Below are positions 17,234 through 25,739 of a stretch of DNA of 64,000 bases, one piece after another. The stretch is from Deltaproteobacteria bacterium (GTDB taxonomy: Bacteria; Myxococcota_A; Polyangia; JAAYKL01): the NCBI GenBank assembly GCA_030595125.1, contig JAUVDV010000011.1, positions 1 through 64,000 on the forward strand. Direction: 5' to 3'. The translations under genes and the position numbers were made by a program. Numbering within the stretch: the stretch's first letter is position 1; each line of letters begins with the position of its first letter. The notes beneath the pieces are model-generated. The model was given only the letters and a program-made list of their open reading frames with translations, was not told where the DNA came from and did not search any database.

Positions 17234-18709
17234 ATGTCGACGATCAAGAAAGACGAGTTCGGCTTCTTTGGACAGGCGAACTGGTCGGGAACCACGAGGC
17301 GACTGTTGCCGTCTCTGCTGGAACACGGCCTGGTCGAGGCGATGCTGGACTTGCTGGAGGAAGGGATCGTCGTTCATGACGAGAGTCGGAAAATACTTCT
17401 GGTCAACACTGCGACGGAGAAGATCACGGGATGTTCCCGAGGTGAGATTCTCGGAAGGGATTGCCACGATGTGTTCGCGCCAAACGGCCTGTGCGGCGCC
17501 GGGTGCGCGTTCAAGGACGGGAAGGAGCCCCACAACGTAAAGCGCGCACACGAGGTGACCTTCACGAGGCCGGACGGTGAGGTGAAGCGGATAAGGGTCT
17601 CGTCCACGCGGACTTCGATCAACGCGGGAAAAGAGGGCGTGATCGCCATCGTCAAGGATCTCACAGAGGTGAGCAACCTCAGATGGCAGATCGACAAGCA
17701 CAGGGAGTTTCATGGAATGATCGGCACCTCCGGCGTGATGGGTGAGATCTTCGAAACCATACGTGCCGTCGGCCCCTCCGACTATTCAGTGTTGATTACC
17801 GGGGAGAGCGGCACCGGCAAGGAGCTGGTCGCCGGAGCGATACACCGGGAGAGCCGCAGGAAAGCCGGTCCGTTCGTTCCGGTGAATTGCGGTGCGCTGC
17901 CCGACAACATTCTGGAGAGTGAACTCTTCGGCCATGTGAGGGGGGCGTTCACCGGCGCCATTCGCGACAAGAAGGGGCGCTTCACCCTTGCCGACGGCGG
18001 CACCATTTTCCTCGACGAGATAGGAGATCTGCCCCTGAACACGCAGGCCAAATTGTTGCGTGTGCTCCAGGAAAAGACAATCGAACCGGTCGGTGGCGAG
18101 AAGTCAATCAATGTCGATGTCCGGGTGGTGTCCGCCACGAACAGGAATTTGCGAAAGATGGTGAAGGAGGGCGGATTCAGGGAAGACCTGTACTACAGGC
18201 TGTGTGTTGTTCCCCTGGAGTTGCCTCCCCTTCGAGAGAGGAAAAAGGATATCCCGTTGATAGTTGACGGGGTGATGAAAAAGGTGTGCGCGCAGAACGG
18301 CAAGGAGAACTATCGCATCGACGACCAGGCAATGCGATTGTTGATATCCTACAACTGGCCCGGCAATGTACGCGAGCTCATAAACTCACTTCAGTTCGCC
18401 TCGGTCCGCTGCCCGGACGACAGGATCACGGCCGATCACCTGCCGCTGGAAATTCGAGATCCCGTCGATTTCGGTTCCACCGGGTCCGAGCCGACCTATC
18501 GAAGCCATTCGAGCCTTCCACCGGAGCCCGCACTCGGAGTTGCTGAGCGTGGGGCACGAAAAGGTCGTAACAAGTTGAACCTCGAGTCGGTCGAGCACGC
18601 CCTGGCACAAACTGCCGGGAACAAGCTGAAGGCGGCGAAGCTGCTCGGGGTCGGGCGAGCCACGCTCTATCGTTTTCTCGATCAGCGAAAAGAGAATTCC
18701 GGACACTAG
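17234..18709 (+). CDS. Sigma-54-dependent transcriptional activator with Cys-bearing PAS domain
   Basis: 491 residues: PAS domain (about 33-150), AAA+ domain (about 160-390) and Fis-type helix-turn-helix (about 440-488, AAKLLGVGRATLYRFL). Walker A GESGTGKE is at 190-197. The sigma-54 contact loop GAFTGA is at 237-242, so it can remodel the sigma-54 holoenzyme. The PAS domain has Cys67, Cys77, Cys87 and Cys91 (CHDVFAPNGLCGAGC), a spacing suited to redox or metal sensing. It lacks a receiver domain, so it senses directly. The gene lies immediately upstream of the superoxide reductase/rubrerythrin operon and its candidate sigma-54 promoter. It is the best candidate for the regulator of the TGAGACA sites in this window. 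Confidence 0.92.
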   Translation: MSTIKKDEFGFFGQANWSGTTRRLLPSLLEHGLVEAMLDLLEEGIVVHDESRKILLVNTATEKITGCSRGEILGRDCHDVFAPNGLCGAGCAFKDGKEPHNVKRAHEVTFTRPDGEVKRIRVSSTRTSINAGKEGVIAIVKDLTEVSNLRWQIDKHREFHGMIGTSGVMGEIFETIRAVGPSDYSVLITGESGTGKELVAGAIHRESRRKAGPFVPVNCGALPDNILESELFGHVRGAFTGAIRDKKGRFTLADGGTIFLDEIGDLPLNTQAKLLRVLQEKTIEPVGGEKSINVDVRVVSATNRNLRKMVKEGGFREDLYYRLCVVPLELPPLRERKKDIPLIVDGVMKKVCAQNGKENYRIDDQAMRLLISYNWPGNVRELINSLQFASVRCPDDRITADHLPLEIRDPVDFGSTGSEPTYRSHSSLPPEPALGVAERGARKGRNKLNLESVEHALAQTAGNKLKAAKLLGVGRATLYRFLDQRKENSGH

Positions 18710-18717
18710 CCCACAAG

Positions 18718-18756
18718 TGAGACACCTGACTGAGACAGTTTTGCGAGACAGGTGTC
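18718..18756 (+). promoter_or_regulatory. Candidate activator sites: three TGAGACA-like repeats
   Basis: TGAGACA at 18718-18724 and 18731-18737 and CGAGACA at 18744-18750 form direct repeats with a 13-base period. The outer edges also form an inverted repeat (GACACCTG at 18721, CAGGTGTC at 18749). They end about 66 bases before the -24 element at 18822, a normal distance for enhancer sites. The same motif occurs at 29327-29360 and 34311-34329. Confidence 0.65.
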
Positions 18757-18821
18757 CCCGATTCCGGGCAAGCTTTTCCGGATCTTCGCCCGGGCTTTGC
18801 CAAACCGAGCATTAAAAAATA

Positions 18822-18837
18822 TGGCACGCCGTTCGCA
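18822..18837 (+). promoter_or_regulatory. Candidate sigma-54 promoter for the dfx operon
   Basis: TGGCACG-CCGT-TCGC matches the -24/-12 consensus TGGCACG-N4-TTGC at all but one position and keeps the essential GG and GC at correct spacing. Transcription would start near 18848, upstream of the small gene at 18887 and of dfx. Confidence 0.6.
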
Positions 18838-18886
18838 ATGCATCCTCCTGACCGATGATGAACAGGGCGCGAAAGGCGATGAGACA

Positions 18887-19093
18887 GTGACTGAACCTTT
18901 TAACGAAAACCTCCTGAGAACAATCCGATTGACCCGGGAAATGCTGGCCCTCGCCGACGAGGGAGATCGGGATCGAAACGACGATTCCTGCGGGATCATC
19001 TACGGAATACTGAGGGATTCGGCCTATCGATTGAGGAAGCTCGTTGAAACGGAGTGCGAGAAACACAAGACGGCGAGCAAATGGGACGCATAG
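18887..19093 (+). CDS. Small conserved-looking protein of unknown function
   Basis: 68 residues from a GTG at 18887, beginning TEPFNENLLRTIRLTREM. The frame is open further upstream (to 18752), but those starts lie on or before the candidate sigma-54 promoter and transcript start near 18848, so I prefer this start. The protein is charged and helical, ending with LRKLVETECEKHK, and has a single mid-region Cys (DDSCGIIYGIL). It is the first gene of the presumed dfx operon. I do not recognise the family. Confidence 0.5.
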   Translation: MTEPFNENLLRTIRLTREMLALADEGDRDRNDDSCGIIYGILRDSAYRLRKLVETECEKHKTASKWDA

Positions 19094-19174
19094 ACGAATT
19101 GTAAAAAAAACAAGGAAATAATACTCTCAGGCTGCTCACCAGAAAAACCGGGGAATAAATCAAGGAGGGATGAG

Positions 19175-19561
19175 ATGGCTATCAAAAGATTGCAAGTATT
19201 CAAGTGTGAATTGTGCGGAAACATCGTTGAGGCGATTCATGAAGGCGGCGGGAGTCTCGTGTGCTGCGGTCAGCCCATGAAACTCTACGAGGAGAATTCC
19301 GTGGACGCGGCCGTGGAGAAGCACGTGCCCGTAGTCGAGAAGATAGAAGGTGGGTACAAGGTCAAGGTGGGTGACGTGGCTCATCCCATGGGAGATGAAC
19401 ACTACATCGAGTGGATCGAGATCATCGCTGGCGGCAAAGCCTATCGCGAGTTTCTCGAGCCGGGTAGCGTGCCGGAGGCATCATTCCTCATCGACGCATC
19501 GGAAGTGGCCGTTCGTTCGTACTGCAATCTGCACGGGCTCTGGAAGAGCGGCGACCAATGA
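19175..19561 (+). CDS. dfx: Desulfoferrodoxin / superoxide reductase (2Fe-SOR)
   Basis: 128 residues. The N-terminal desulforedoxin domain binds Fe(Cys)4 ([11 protein letters not shown]...LVCCGQPM). The C-terminal domain carries the catalytic Fe(His4Cys) site: [24 protein letters not shown], and Cys-Asn-x-His in YCNLHGLW. It reduces superoxide to hydrogen peroxide without releasing oxygen, an anaerobe's alternative to superoxide dismutase, using electrons from rubredoxin. A strong AAGGAGG site precedes the ATG. It overlaps the following ferritin-like gene (ATGA). Peroxide removal could fall to the rubrerythrin encoded next in the operon. Confidence 0.97.
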   Translation: MAIKRLQVFKCELCGNIVEAIHEGGGSLVCCGQPMKLYEENSVDAAVEKHVPVVEKIEGGYKVKVGDVAHPMGDEHYIEWIEIIAGGKAYREFLEPGSVPEASFLIDASEVAVRSYCNLHGLWKSGDQ

Positions 19562-20046
19562 GCGCCGTATTCAATGCCGAAGAAGTCCTGGAGATCGCTG
19601 TTCAGATCGAGAAGATCGGCGCTGCGTTCTACCGCCGGGCGGCAGAGATCGTGAAAGACCCGGCCGAAAAAAAGATGCTCGAAGATCTCGCTGTCATGGA
19701 GGACGGCCATGAAATCGGATTCGAGAACATGCGGGCGGATCCGGATATCCTGTCCCTGTTGATCGGTGATCCCGAGGGCGAAGCCGCGCTCTACTTGAGA
19801 GCCTTTGCGAGCGGTAACGTCTTTCCAAGGGACGTGAACTCCGCCTTTGATCTCGACGACAGCGTTACTATCGAGGTGATTCTGACCAAGGCGATAAAGA
19901 TGGAGCTCGAATCGATTGCGTTCTATCAGGGCATCAAGGATGCAATGTCGAATGATCTCGGCAGGAAAAAAGTCGAGGACATCATCCGCGAAGAGCGGCA
20001 GCACGTCACCATACTTAGCGAGAAGCTCGCTGCGGCGCTCTCCTAG
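19558..20046 (+). CDS. Rubrerythrin-like diiron (ferritin-like) protein without rubredoxin domain
   Basis: 162 residues in a four-helix-bundle pattern. There are two Glu pairs and two ExxH motifs: [29 protein letters not shown] and [10 protein letters not shown], as in the erythrin half of rubrerythrin. Probably reduces peroxide or oxygen, or handles iron. It overlaps dfx by 4 bases and is followed by full-length rubrerythrin. The middle segment (80-105) is an insertion relative to minimal erythrins. Confidence 0.85.
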   Translation: MSAVFNAEEVLEIAVQIEKIGAAFYRRAAEIVKDPAEKKMLEDLAVMEDGHEIGFENMRADPDILSLLIGDPEGEAALYLRAFASGNVFPRDVNSAFDLDDSVTIEVILTKAIKMELESIAFYQGIKDAMSNDLGRKKVEDIIREERQHVTILSEKLAAALS

Positions 20047-20091
20047 GGGAAATCAATAGCTCAACAAGACAGCCGAAGAAGGAGTGGAAAT

Positions 20092-20667
20092 ATGCCAAGT
20101 GTAAAAGGTACCCAGACAGAGAAAAACCTGCTCACCGCATTTGCGGGCGAGTCCCAGGCGCGCAACCGCTACACGTTCTTTGCCAGCAAGGCCAAAAAGG
20201 ACGGCTACGTGCAGATCGCGGCAATTTTTACAGAGACGGCAGACCAGGAGAAGGAGCACGCCAAGCGGCTCTTCAAATTCCTCGAGGGCGGCGAGTTGGA
20301 GATCACCGCCGGCTTTCCGGCCGGGGTCATCGGCACCACATACGAGAACCTGATGGAATCGGCGGCTGGCGAAAACTTTGAGCACACCGAGATGTATCCC
20401 GGATTTGCCAAGGTGGCCCGGGAGGAGGGCCTCGACGTTATAGCAGCAGTATTCGAAGCGATCGCCGTGGCCGAAAAACAGCACGAAAAACAGTACAAAG
20501 ATCTCGCGCAGAATATCGAGGCGGGTCGGGTCTTCAAGCGAGACGGCAAGGTGTTCTGGATTTGTCGCAACTGTGGTTACCTGCACGAGGGAACCGAGGC
20601 GCCCGAAACCTGTCCGGCTTGTGTGCATCCCCAGGCTCACTTCGAGGTTCTGGGAGAGAACTGGTAA
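20092..20667 (+). CDS. rbr: Rubrerythrin (peroxide reductase)
   Basis: 191 residues, the classic length. The diiron four-helix domain (1-150) has ligands in FAGESQARNRY, DQEKEHAKRLF, FEHTEMYPGF and VAEKQHEKQY. A C-terminal rubredoxin domain follows with WICRNCGYLHEG and PETCPACVHP. The diiron site reduces hydrogen peroxide to water and the rubredoxin site feeds it electrons. It sits in the same operon as superoxide reductase, giving a two-step superoxide-to-water route. GAAGGAG precedes the start. Confidence 0.97.
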   Translation: MPSVKGTQTEKNLLTAFAGESQARNRYTFFASKAKKDGYVQIAAIFTETADQEKEHAKRLFKFLEGGELEITAGFPAGVIGTTYENLMESAAGENFEHTEMYPGFAKVAREEGLDVIAAVFEAIAVAEKQHEKQYKDLAQNIEAGRVFKRDGKVFWICRNCGYLHEGTEAPETCPACVHPQAHFEVLGENW

Positions 20668-20673
20668 AAGACG

Positions 20674-22158
20674 ATGGAGATCTCGGCAAAAACAAAAATA
20701 AACGACCTTCTCAAGGCGCATCCGTTCCTTGAGGATTTTCTCGTACAGTACAATCCGAAGTTCAAGCTGCTGGGGAAAAGGGCGATGCGGGCCATAGTCG
20801 GGCGAGTGGCCAACCTGAAGTTGGTAGCCTCGATTGGGGAGGTCGATCTGCCCACGTTCCTGGACGATATTTCAAGGGAAATCGAGCGCAAGACAGGAGA
20901 GACGGTGGCTGTCGGCGATCTCGATCTGGATGACCAGTTCAGCAAGACTGAGCGCATGGCCTTGCTCAAGCAGGTCATCAAAGATCTCCATGACGGCGGC
21001 GACCTCGGTGAAGCAAAGGAGAAGTTCGCCCTTGCGGTAGGGAACGTCAACACCTCCGAGATCGCGCAGATGGAGGAGCAGTTGATCCGCGAAGGCCTGG
21101 CGGTAGAGGAGGTTCAGCGGCTCTGCGATGTTCACGTGGGAGCGTTCAGCCAGATGCTCGATGAGCACGACGATCTGAAGATGCCTTCGGGCCACCCGGT
21201 GCATACCTACATGGAGGATAACCGGCGCATTGAGACGCTATTGGACGAGCTGAACAAGCACGCGCGAAAAATTGAAAGCGACGAAGGCGTAATGGACGAA
21301 ATCGGTCGCACGATAGAAGCGCTTGGAGGCATCGATAACCACTATACGCGAAAAGAAAACCAGCTCTTTCCACTTCTCGAGAAACATGGGGTAACGGCGC
21401 CGCCAAAAGTGATGTGGGGGATTCACGACGAGATACGAGGCTCTCTCAAGAAAGTGCGTCAAGTCCTGGACAAGAGAGATGCGCAGGCGCTCCCCCAGGC
21501 TGCTGCCGAGCTATCGCGCACTGCGGCCGAGATGATCTACAAGGAGGAGAAGGTGCTCTTCCCGCTATCCTTTGAAACGTTGACCGAAGAGGATTGGCAG
21601 GAAGTAAGGCGTGGTGAGGACGAGCTTGGATATGCATTTGCGCAGCCGGGGAGCGACTGGCCCGAGACATCCGATGAGGCCGGTGAGGTAGCTCTTCCCG
21701 CCGGCGCCGGGTCGCTACTCTCTCTCGATACAGGGTCGCTTTCACCGGAGCAGATCAACCTGATGCTGACTCACCTTCCACTGGACATCTCTTTTGTCGA
21801 TGAGAACGACGAGGTTTGTTACTACTCGGGGGGCGAGCGCCACTTTCCACGCAGCCCTGCGGTTATCGGCCGCAAGGTGCAAAACTGCCACCCGCCGGGG
21901 AGCGTACATATCGTTGAACGCATTTTGGACGAGTTCAAGGCGGGAAAAGAGAACACTGCCGAGTTCTGGATTCAGCTTCACGGAAAATTTCTGCACATCA
22001 GGTACTTTGCGCTGAGAGACGCCGATGGCACCTACCGCGGCTGCCTCGAGGCAGGACAAGATATCACCGAAATTCGCAAGCTCGAAGGCGAGCAGAGGCT
22101 GCTGAACTGGGAAAAGGGAGGTAAAGATGAAAACGAGGGAGATAACAAACGGAGTTAA
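20674..22158 (+). CDS. DUF1858-DUF438-hemerythrin-PAS multidomain protein
   Basis: 494 residues. An N-terminal DUF1858-like segment (INDLLKAHPFLEDFLVQYNPKFKLL) is followed by DUF438 (about 90-170). A hemerythrin/HHE diiron domain (about 180-325) has ligands in HPVHTYMEDNRRIE, IDNHYTRKENQLFPLLEKH and EEKVLFPL. A C-terminal PAS (about 360-480) contains VDENDEVCYYSGGERHFPRSP. The fused domains suggest binding oxygen or NO at the diiron site and signalling or repair. Related DUF438 proteins have been linked to iron-sulfur protection and NO detoxification. It overlaps the flavodiiron gene by 32 bases, implying coupled expression. Confidence 0.85.
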   Translation: MEISAKTKINDLLKAHPFLEDFLVQYNPKFKLLGKRAMRAIVGRVANLKLVASIGEVDLPTFLDDISREIERKTGETVAVGDLDLDDQFSKTERMALLKQVIKDLHDGGDLGEAKEKFALAVGNVNTSEIAQMEEQLIREGLAVEEVQRLCDVHVGAFSQMLDEHDDLKMPSGHPVHTYMEDNRRIETLLDELNKHARKIESDEGVMDEIGRTIEALGGIDNHYTRKENQLFPLLEKHGVTAPPKVMWGIHDEIRGSLKKVRQVLDKRDAQALPQAAAELSRTAAEMIYKEEKVLFPLSFETLTEEDWQEVRRGEDELGYAFAQPGSDWPETSDEAGEVALPAGAGSLLSLDTGSLSPEQINLMLTHLPLDISFVDENDEVCYYSGGERHFPRSPAVIGRKVQNCHPPGSVHIVERILDEFKAGKENTAEFWIQLHGKFLHIRYFALRDADGTYRGCLEAGQDITEIRKLEGEQRLLNWEKGGKDENEGDNKRS

Positions 22159-23326
22159 CTGGTTGGGCGCTATTGATTGGGATCGCCGTCTGTTCGACTC
22201 CCTGATCCCATTGCCCGACGGCACGAGTTACAACGCCTACCTCATCGAGGGAAGCGAGAAGACCGCACTAATAGACACGGTCGATCCTCCCATGACCGAC
22301 ACACTGATGGGGCAATTGGAAGATGTTCTCAGGATAGATTACGTCATTTCCAATCACGCCGAAGCGGACCACTCCGGGGCGATACCAGCGGTCCTTGCGA
22401 AGTACCCTGACGCAAAGCTACTCTGTTCGAAGCCGGCAAAAGCAATACTCATCGAGTCGCTGGCCATTTCCGAGGACAGGATGAGGGTTGTGGAAGACGG
22501 TGAGCGGCTGTCTCTTGGAGATAAAAACCTCCAGTTTATCTACACGCCGTGGGTGCACTGGCCGGAGACCATGGTCACCTACCTCGAGGAGAATGCAATT
22601 CTCTTCAGTTGCGACTTCTTCGGCTCTCACATTGCCGGCAGTGACCTCTATGCTACGGACGAAGGCCGCGTGTACGAAGCAGCAAAGCGGTACTTCGCCG
22701 AAATTATGCTGCCTTTCCGCGCACAGATCCGAAAGAATCTCGAGAAGCTCTCCACCTATGACATCTCGATGATCGCACCAAGCCACGGGCCGATTTATCA
22801 ACGACCCAAATTCATCGTCGATGCCTACGATAAATGGGCGAGCGACCGGGTAAAAAATCTCGTTGTCGTTCCATACGTGTCCATGCACGGCAGCACGCGA
22901 AAGATGGTTGAATACCTCGCAAGCTCACTGATGGAGCGGGGTGTGGCGGTACAGCAGTTCGATTTAACAACGACCGATATCGGCAAGCTGGCAATGGCGC
23001 TCGTCGACGCCGCCACGATCGTGATAGGCACACCTACCGTGCTTGGCGGTCCCCATCCGACCGCGGCTTATGCCGCGCTCCTCGCCAACGCGCTGCGAGC
23101 CAAGGCGAAGTTCCTGTCGGTTGTCGGTTCCTACGGATGGGGTGGTAAATCCGTGGAGACCCTCGCCGGGATGATCCCGAAACTGAAGGTAGAAGTTCTG
23201 AACCCCGTACTGTGCAAGGGGGCGCCCAACGAGGAAACGCGTCGCGCACTGGACGCGTTATCTGCCGAGATTGAGAAAAGGCACGCGGGAGAAATTGTAT
23301 CAAATCAGTCGAGGGTTCCGGCTTAA
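22127..23326 (+). CDS. A-type flavodiiron protein (NO and/or O2 reductase)
   Basis: 399 residues. The metallo-beta-lactamase-like diiron domain (1-250) has HAEADH, WVHWPETM, Asp in SCDFFGSH and His in PSHGPIY, so all ligands are present. A flavodoxin domain (about 255-390) carries the FMN loops VSMHGSTRKM and GTPTVLGGPHP. Reduces oxygen to water or NO to nitrous oxide using electrons from rubredoxin. Cytoplasmic. GGGAGG precedes the start. A second paralogue lies at 37241 with different ligand-flanking residues (HSEMDH), so the two may prefer different substrates. Confidence 0.95.
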   Translation: MKTREITNGVNWLGAIDWDRRLFDSLIPLPDGTSYNAYLIEGSEKTALIDTVDPPMTDTLMGQLEDVLRIDYVISNHAEADHSGAIPAVLAKYPDAKLLCSKPAKAILIESLAISEDRMRVVEDGERLSLGDKNLQFIYTPWVHWPETMVTYLEENAILFSCDFFGSHIAGSDLYATDEGRVYEAAKRYFAEIMLPFRAQIRKNLEKLSTYDISMIAPSHGPIYQRPKFIVDAYDKWASDRVKNLVVVPYVSMHGSTRKMVEYLASSLMERGVAVQQFDLTTTDIGKLAMALVDAATIVIGTPTVLGGPHPTAAYAALLANALRAKAKFLSVVGSYGWGGKSVETLAGMIPKLKVEVLNPVLCKGAPNEETRRALDALSAEIEKRHAGEIVSNQSRVPA

Positions 23327-23354
23327 CAGTGAACGCCAAAGAAAGGACGCTGCG

Positions 23355-23729
23355 ATGAAACCAAAATACGACCATGCAATTTCGTTTCTGTGGGTGAAAG
23401 ATTGGGACCGCGCACTGCGCTTTTACGGGGACACATTGGGTTTTGGCAAAGTGTACGAGAACGATGGCTGGGCCGAGTTCAAAATCCCAGGTGTCAAAGA
23501 TTCGTTTATCGCAATCAACCGGTGGGCGGTTGACAGCGCATTGCCGAAGAATAACTTCATCACGCTGCGCGTGTTGGATCTGATGGAGTTCAAGAAATAT
23601 CTCGAGTCCAAAAGTGTACATATCAAGGGTGATGTTGAGGAGCACGTGGACGAGGGACAGGGCCTGCGCATGTTCAAGTTCTTTGATCCCGACCGCAACG
23701 TTCTCACCGCCGCGCAGATCGACATCTGA
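23355..23729 (+). CDS. VOC/glyoxalase-fold protein
   Basis: 124 residues from the ATG at 23355, which has AAAGGA upstream. The frame extends back into the flavodiiron gene, but that start is not credible. It has a paired beta-alpha-beta-beta-beta fold of the vicinal oxygen chelate family: HAISFLWVKDWDRALRFYGDTLGF at the start and FFDPDRNVL near the end. Members bind metals or hydrophobic small molecules (glyoxalases, dioxygenases, antibiotic-binding proteins). As last gene of the dfx operon it may handle an oxidation product. No specific function assigned. Confidence 0.82.
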   Translation: MKPKYDHAISFLWVKDWDRALRFYGDTLGFGKVYENDGWAEFKIPGVKDSFIAINRWAVDSALPKNNFITLRVLDLMEFKKYLESKSVHIKGDVEEHVDEGQGLRMFKFFDPDRNVLTAAQIDI

Positions 23730-23752
23730 GTTTATGCTATGTCCTCAAGGAA

Positions 23753-25171
23753 CTATGGCCGGCCTTTGAGGTGTTTCACGTCATCCCACGCTTCGGGCAG
23801 CGGCTTGATCTTGGCGCTGGTGAGGTTCTTCCCCCCTGACCCCGGAACGTAGACCGGTGATCCGTGGCCATTTTTCTCGACCTCTTCCGCCAGTCTGATG
23901 AAGTGCTGGTAAGTTTTCTTGAGTTCGTAGAACCCGTGCCACCAGGCGTAATCCGGACCCATCATGGCCGAGCCCATGCGCGCCCGCCGTCCTTCGTGGT
24001 GCCAGTACTCATAGTATACCCACTCGATCTCCTCGTCGAAGACCGGCCACTTGGTCAGCATGTCCTTTTTGTAAAGCTCATCCATGCGTGTCTTGACCGG
24101 CTTGAAGTAGTTTTCGTTGTAGTTCTCGATAGCCTTGTCATAACGCGCCAGATAGTTTTCGGACCAGCGGCGTGAGTGGCACTGGCGGCAGACAGTGACC
24201 ATGTTTTCTCTTTCCTTGTCGCCGTCCCTGTCCTTGTTCAGAACCGTCAGGGGAGCCTGGCTCTCCCACTTGAGCCGGACGGAAAGCTCATGTGATGTGG
24301 CGAGCGGGCCAATGCCGGACATATGACAAACTGCGCATGTCGGCGCGGTGAAATCCGATCCCGGCTCCCAGATATCCGGCGCCACATCGAACTTCCACTC
24401 GCTGTTTTCGGCCAGGTAACGCTTGCCGTGCTTGGACTCAAAGTAAATCTCGTTCTGCGGATGATCCGGTCCCATGTGGCATTGACCGCAAGTCTCGGGC
24501 TTGCGCGCCTCGGCGATGGAGAAGCGGTGCGTGGTGTGACAAGTAGTGCACGTGCCGAGCGAACCGTCCGGGTTCTTGCGTCCGCAACCCTCGTTGGGCC
24601 AGTTGAGATCAGTCAACTTGCCGTCCGAGATGTCCGAGCCGTGGCACGCGTAGCAGCCCACGGCCCGTTCCACGTCGTTTGTCATGCCCTTGAGCCAGGG
24701 GTCCTGTATCTTGTCTGCCGTGATATGCCACGTGCGAGCATGTTTCGATTTTTTGAATTGTTCGGCCTCTTGAGGATGGCACCTCGCGCAGTCTTCCGGA
24801 GTGACAATGGAAGTGATTTTTACATCGTCGTACTTCTCGGTTCCCGGGCAGTCGACGGCATCCTTGTCCGTAATCAGGGCCTTGTGGCAGTCGAGGCAAG
24901 TGACGTTGGACCGGGCGTGCAAGGAGTGAGACCAGTCACGCACCTTGCCCTGTTCCTCCTTGGCGTGGCAAGCGATGCACTCGCGCTCCAGGTCGGTAAG
25001 GCCGCGCACCACCTTGATCTCCTTTGCGAGTTGAGGCGCTGCTCCGAGTGCTGATCCGCCGGTCGCTTTGGTTGGTTTTTGCACTTCCTTTTCAACCGCG
25101 ATAAGCAGCCCGACGACTACCGAGGCAGCGACGAATCCGGCCAGAGTCATGAGGAACAGTTTACTTTTCAT
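23753..25171 (-). CDS. Octahaem cytochrome c, hydroxylamine-oxidoreductase family (HaoA-like)
   Basis: 472 residues with an N-terminal membrane/signal segment (about 5-26). Eight CxxCH haem motifs are visible: CIACH, CLDCH, CARCH, CYACH, CTTCH, CGQCH, CAVCH and CRQCH. The C-terminal helical part contains YYEYWHHEGRRARMG and MGPDYAWWHGFYEL, as in HAO-family proteins. In ammonia oxidisers HAO oxidises hydroxylamine. In Campylobacterota a relative (epsilon-Hao) paired with a quinol-oxidising cytochrome reduces nitrite or hydroxylamine. The NapC/NrfH-type partner encoded just upstream (11-base overlap) favours the reductive direction here. Whether the HAO cross-linking Tyr is present needs an alignment. 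Confidence 0.88.
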   Translation of the reverse strand: MKSKLFLMTLAGFVAASVVVGLLIAVEKEVQKPTKATGGSALGAAPQLAKEIKVVRGLTDLERECIACHAKEEQGKVRDWSHSLHARSNVTCLDCHKALITDKDAVDCPGTEKYDDVKITSIVTPEDCARCHPQEAEQFKKSKHARTWHITADKIQDPWLKGMTNDVERAVGCYACHGSDISDGKLTDLNWPNEGCGRKNPDGSLGTCTTCHTTHRFSIAEARKPETCGQCHMGPDHPQNEIYFESKHGKRYLAENSEWKFDVAPDIWEPGSDFTAPTCAVCHMSGIGPLATSHELSVRLKWESQAPLTVLNKDRDGDKERENMVTVCRQCHSRRWSENYLARYDKAIENYNENYFKPVKTRMDELYKKDMLTKWPVFDEEIEWVYYEYWHHEGRRARMGSAMMGPDYAWWHGFYELKKTYQHFIRLAEEVEKNGHGSPVYVPGSGGKNLTSAKIKPLPEAWDDVKHLKGRP

Positions 25172-25739
25172 TTTTCATCTCCCGGGTAGCGGCCACCCCT
25201 CTTTTGTCAAACAGATAACGATGGAACTCGCCGTGGAATTCGTCCTTGTGGCAGTCCACACACTTCCTTTTTCCATCCATGCGCTGGTACGCCCGGTGGG
25301 CGATAATCATTTTGATCGACCCGCCACCCGGAGTGAGGTTGTCGTGGCATCTTCTGCACGCGCTGTCGTGAGAGTGCTTGCGGGCGCTCTCCTTTAACCC
25401 TTCCCAATCCATCTCATACGGATCCGCCTCCCCGAACAGGTGGGCCCAGATGTCTGTAACGCCGTCACGGGTCTTGGTGCGAATCATGGGAAGAATGTCG
25501 GGTTCGATGTGGCAGTCCGAGCACTTCGCCACAATGCCGTGCTCGTTTTGATAGTGTGGGGACTTCATCCAACCCTGCTCGGCGACGAGCTGCATCTCAT
25601 GACAGGAGGTGCAGAACTCCGTGGTCGACGTGATGACTATCGTCTGACCAACGGCCAAAATCCCCAGCGCGCCGACAAGCGCTCCTGCGGCGAGCAGCCT
25701 GAATGTCTTTGTCTTCAGAAAAGAAAGTATCTTGCCCAA
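25161..25739 (-). CDS. NapC/NrfH-family tetrahaem membrane cytochrome c (HaoC-like)
   Basis: 192 residues starting at TTG 25739. One N-terminal transmembrane helix (about 12-35) anchors a periplasmic domain with four haem motifs: CTSCH, CSDCH, CRRCH and CVDCH. The family takes electrons from menaquinol and passes them to a periplasmic reductase. Its gene directly abuts the cysE stop and overlaps the octahaem gene by 11 bases, so it is the likely electron donor to the HaoA-like protein, as in haoCA pairs. Confidence 0.9.
   Translation of the reverse strand: MGKILSFLKTKTFRLLAAGALVGALGILAVGQTIVITSTTEFCTSCHEMQLVAEQGWMKSPHYQNEHGIVAKCSDCHIEPDILPMIRTKTRDGVTDIWAHLFGEADPYEMDWEGLKESARKHSHDSACRRCHDNLTPGGGSIKMIIAHRAYQRMDGKRKCVDCHKDEFHGEFHRYLFDKRGVAATREMKNEK

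Noticed and set aside
18721-18756. Rho-independent terminator after the sigma-54 activator gene
   Set aside because: The inverted repeat has a 20-base loop and no T-run; its TGAGACA repeats recur at other sigma-54 promoters, so enhancer sites fit better.
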